Translations under genes and position numbers: made by a program
Notes under the pieces: generated by a model
Told to the model about the DNA's origin: nothing
Databases searched by the model: none
The model's input: only the letters and a program-made list of their open reading frames with translations
DNA from: Staphylococcus debuckii
GTDB lineage: Bacteria; Bacillota; Bacilli; Staphylococcales; Staphylococcaceae
DNA length: 64,000 nt
Direction of reading: 5' to 3'
NCBI RefSeq assembly: GCF_003718735.1
Contig: NZ_CP033460.1
Span: 62,001 to 126,000, forward strand
Shown: in pieces, positions 62,279 through 64,000 of the stretch
Layout of the letters: each line of letters opens with the position of its first letter
Position numbering within the stretch: position 1 is the first letter of the stretch

Positions 62279-62405
62279 CTGCGCTTTTCGCTTCTGTGTC
62301 CTCTTTCTTCCTGTCATCACAGGGTTCAAACAAAATAAAAGAGATTGCGCCGTAGTATTCGGCCAACCTCCATGTGCTTAATCTATATGAAATTAATACT
62401 CTGTT

Positions 62406-62996
62406 TTATTGATTATCTTTTACAGTTTCATTCAATTCAAATAATAAATCTAACATGTTTGCGACGTCTAATTTTAAAGTTTTACGACGATAGCTGAGTT
62501 CATCGAAATAATTAATAAACGTTGTACGGATAAATCCGCTTTCCATGACGCCCAATACTAATTCACGATATTCTTTAAAGGAAACTTCAATGTCATTTGT
62601 TTCATAGTAACGTTTAAAAACGTCATCTAATTTCTCATGCAAACCTGAAACGCCTTCATATAACTCTTCTTTAAATTCATCTGGCGCTTGCGTAAATTGC
62701 AAATACAAACGTAAATAATTAATATCTGTTTTAAATACAGTATCCAAGATAAATTGTTTTAAATTACCTAAAGTCAATGTGGAAGCGCTTTTATTTTTCT
62801 GTACTTTAATCACGCGGTCGAAATAATCAATACAACGTTGGGTACACTCACGATAAATTGCGGCTTTACTCGGGAAATAATAATATAAGCTTGCTTTCTT
62901 TATATCTACACTTTTAGCTAATTCATCTAATGTACAGCCGAAATAACTTTTCTGTGCAAACAATTCAATTGCATTATCTATAATTTCAGTTCTCAA
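62406..62996 (-). CDS. TetR-family regulator, IcaR-like
   Basis: The regulator of about 196 residues has an N-terminal helix-turn-helix (CTLDELAKSVDIKKASLYYY, about residues 20-39) and a helical ligand-binding domain. The pattern IIDNAIELFAQKSYFGCTLD, KKASLYYYFPSKAAIYRECT resembles staphylococcal IcaR, but there are no ica genes nearby. I chose TTG at 62996 with GGGGGA 8-9 bases upstream; the frame extends 23 codons further without family resemblance. It may control the adjacent esterase or symporter. Confidence 0.82.
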   Translation of the reverse strand: MRTEIIDNAIELFAQKSYFGCTLDELAKSVDIKKASLYYYFPSKAAIYRECTQRCIDYFDRVIKVQKNKSASTLTLGNLKQFILDTVFKTDINYLRLYLQFTQAPDEFKEELYEGVSGLHEKLDDVFKRYYETNDIEVSFKEYRELVLGVMESGFIRTTFINYFDELSYRRKTLKLDVANMLDLLFELNETVKDNQ

Positions 62997-63267
62997 TACG
63001 GACTTCCCCCACTCTTCTTTCGATTTCGAAATGACACTTGTCTCAATTCTATCATGTTTACACAAAAATATTACTATTATTATAAAAATTCCATTAAAAT
63101 ACGAAATTCTTTATTCATTCATTAACTTAACTCAATAATTTTGTAACTACGACTTCACATTGAATAACGACATAAATTAAATGTATCTAAAAAATAGATT
63201 GTTTATCACTATTTTTATATATATTACGCTATTTAGAGTATCCTTGTAAATTATTTTTACGCAATTA

Positions 63268-63999
63268 TTACGCTTTACACATAAAATCCACAATTCTTTC
63301 AATAATAGCTGTTTTATCTGGGCTGTGTGGCATAAGATGTCCTGCATTTTCAAAGCATTCGACCGTTTTATCTTGCACGTTTGACAATTGCGCTTCTATT
63401 TTAAAGGCACTCTCACGATAAGACGGTTCATCTTTTCCGCCGTATAATAATAACGCCGGTGCATGAATCTTATCTAATTGCTGCATCGTTTGATCCGTAA
63501 ATCCTTCAAACCGAATTGCTCCCGAACGATACTCCGGCACATGCGCCATTTCTTCAGCCTGTTCTTCTGCTGTACATAAAATATAATGCTGCAAACGCTC
63601 GCCATAAGCAGTCAAACGTTCCAACACACCCGCTTCTTTCTTCTCATAAGGAATAGACATGCCTACTACTCGACCGATTTCGAACCGCTCAGCCAATTTC
63701 AGAGAAAAGATACCGCCTAACGACACACCGATTGCATCAATCTGCTCATAACCTTCATTGCGCAAAAACTGATACGCTGCCTCAACGTCCTTCCACCAAT
63801 CCAAAATATCATGGCGCACAAATTCAGACACCGGTAAACCATGCCCCGAATAACAAGGCGCATAACACGTAAAGCCTTCCTCATTTAAAGTTTCAGCAAT
63901 CGCTTTGATATCCTGGACCGTACCCGTAAACGAATGCAACAGCAACACCGCACGTTCGTCGCCCTTCAAATAAAGATCCTTTGGTGCTTTGACATTCAA
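63268..63999 (-). CDS. est: Alpha/beta-hydrolase carboxylesterase (Est30-like)
   Basis: The 243-residue serine hydrolase has the oxyanion stretch AVLLLHSFTGTVQDIKAIAE (about 17-36), the nucleophile in AIGVSLGGIFS (Ser near 94), an Asp in LLLYGGKDEPSYRE and His in ENAGHLMPHSPDKT. It resembles the Est30/YvaK monoacylglycerol-lipase-like carboxylesterases. The start is a TTG at 63999, at the window edge; the sequence LNVKAPKDLYLKGDERAVLL lines up with the start of its relatives. Its ribosome site is outside the window. Confidence 0.9.
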   Translation of the reverse strand: MNVKAPKDLYLKGDERAVLLLHSFTGTVQDIKAIAETLNEEGFTCYAPCYSGHGLPVSEFVRHDILDWWKDVEAAYQFLRNEGYEQIDAIGVSLGGIFSLKLAERFEIGRVVGMSIPYEKKEAGVLERLTAYGERLQHYILCTAEEQAEEMAHVPEYRSGAIRFEGFTDQTMQQLDKIHAPALLLYGGKDEPSYRESAFKIEAQLSNVQDKTVECFENAGHLMPHSPDKTAIIERIVDFMCKA

Positions 64000-64000
64000 C

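Overview
This window is a low-GC Firmicute chromosome, almost certainly a coagulase-negative Staphylococcus. The evidence is a YSIRK-type lipase precursor, a Sle1-type LysM/CHAP amidase, a staphylococcal SRP RNA beside an SdpRI-type pair, a TreP/TreC/TreR operon, a copy of the dispersed 150-bp staphylococcal intergenic repeat, and the gene order glmU-spoVG-yabJ-purR-ispE-veg-rsmA-rnmV-tatD-metS ... rsmI-yazA-yabB-yabA-ricT-holB-darA-tmk. I cannot settle the species. The proteins look closer to the carnosus/simulans side of the genus than to S. aureus, but that is an impression and not a computation.

Layout. 1-6.0 kb: core genes on the minus strand (glmU to rnmV), with a 43-bp tandem array behind veg. 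6.1-7.9 kb: an accessory pocket holding a degenerate tandem type I toxin-antitoxin locus (SprF/SprG-like) and an IS110-family element whose transposase seems to start at ATT. 8.1-11.1 kb: tatD and metS. 11.1-18.5 kb: an AT-rich insertion between metS and rsmI, holding an ABC transporter, a lipoprotein, two unknown membrane proteins, a frameshifted gene, about 0.9 kb with no gene, and a large secreted lipase. 18.6-25.4 kb: the rsmI-to-lysine-decarboxylase-family replication and signalling cluster. 25.5-30.7 kb: one rRNA operon (16S-23S-5S, minus strand) with tandem promoters and no tRNA in its spacer. 30.9-33.8 kb: recR, ebfC, dnaX. 33.9-38.9 kb: an acetyltransferase, a small membrane protein, a divergent MFS/LysR pair, a 42-bp palindromic array, SRP RNA and sdpRI. 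39.0-43.0 kb: the trehalose operon with a readable operator. 43.1-50.9 kb: a VOC protein, tRNA-Ser, and gltBD with divergent gltC. 51.1-64.0 kb: plus-strand yibEF-like genes, a MerB-like protein and paired HesB-like genes around a Nudix gene, then minus-strand sle1, nat, a LysE-type exporter, the mccBA-like transsulfuration pair, a sodium symporter, a TetR regulator and a carboxylesterase.

How the genes fit together. Most of the window is housekeeping: cell-wall precursor and isoprenoid synthesis, rRNA maturation (rnmV for 5S, rsmA and rsmI for 16S), replication (dnaX, holB, tmk, yabA), c-di-AMP sensing (darA), nitrogen assimilation (gltBD under gltC), trehalose uptake and cleavage under TreR and probably CcpA, and sulfur amino-acid interconversion. 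The least explained structures are the two tandem arrays (42 and 43 bp). They share a GTGTC(T/G)AG core, and each lies just beyond the terminator of a short, probably highly expressed transcription unit (veg and SRP RNA). After them come the frameshifted gene in the island and the decayed toxin-antitoxin tandem.
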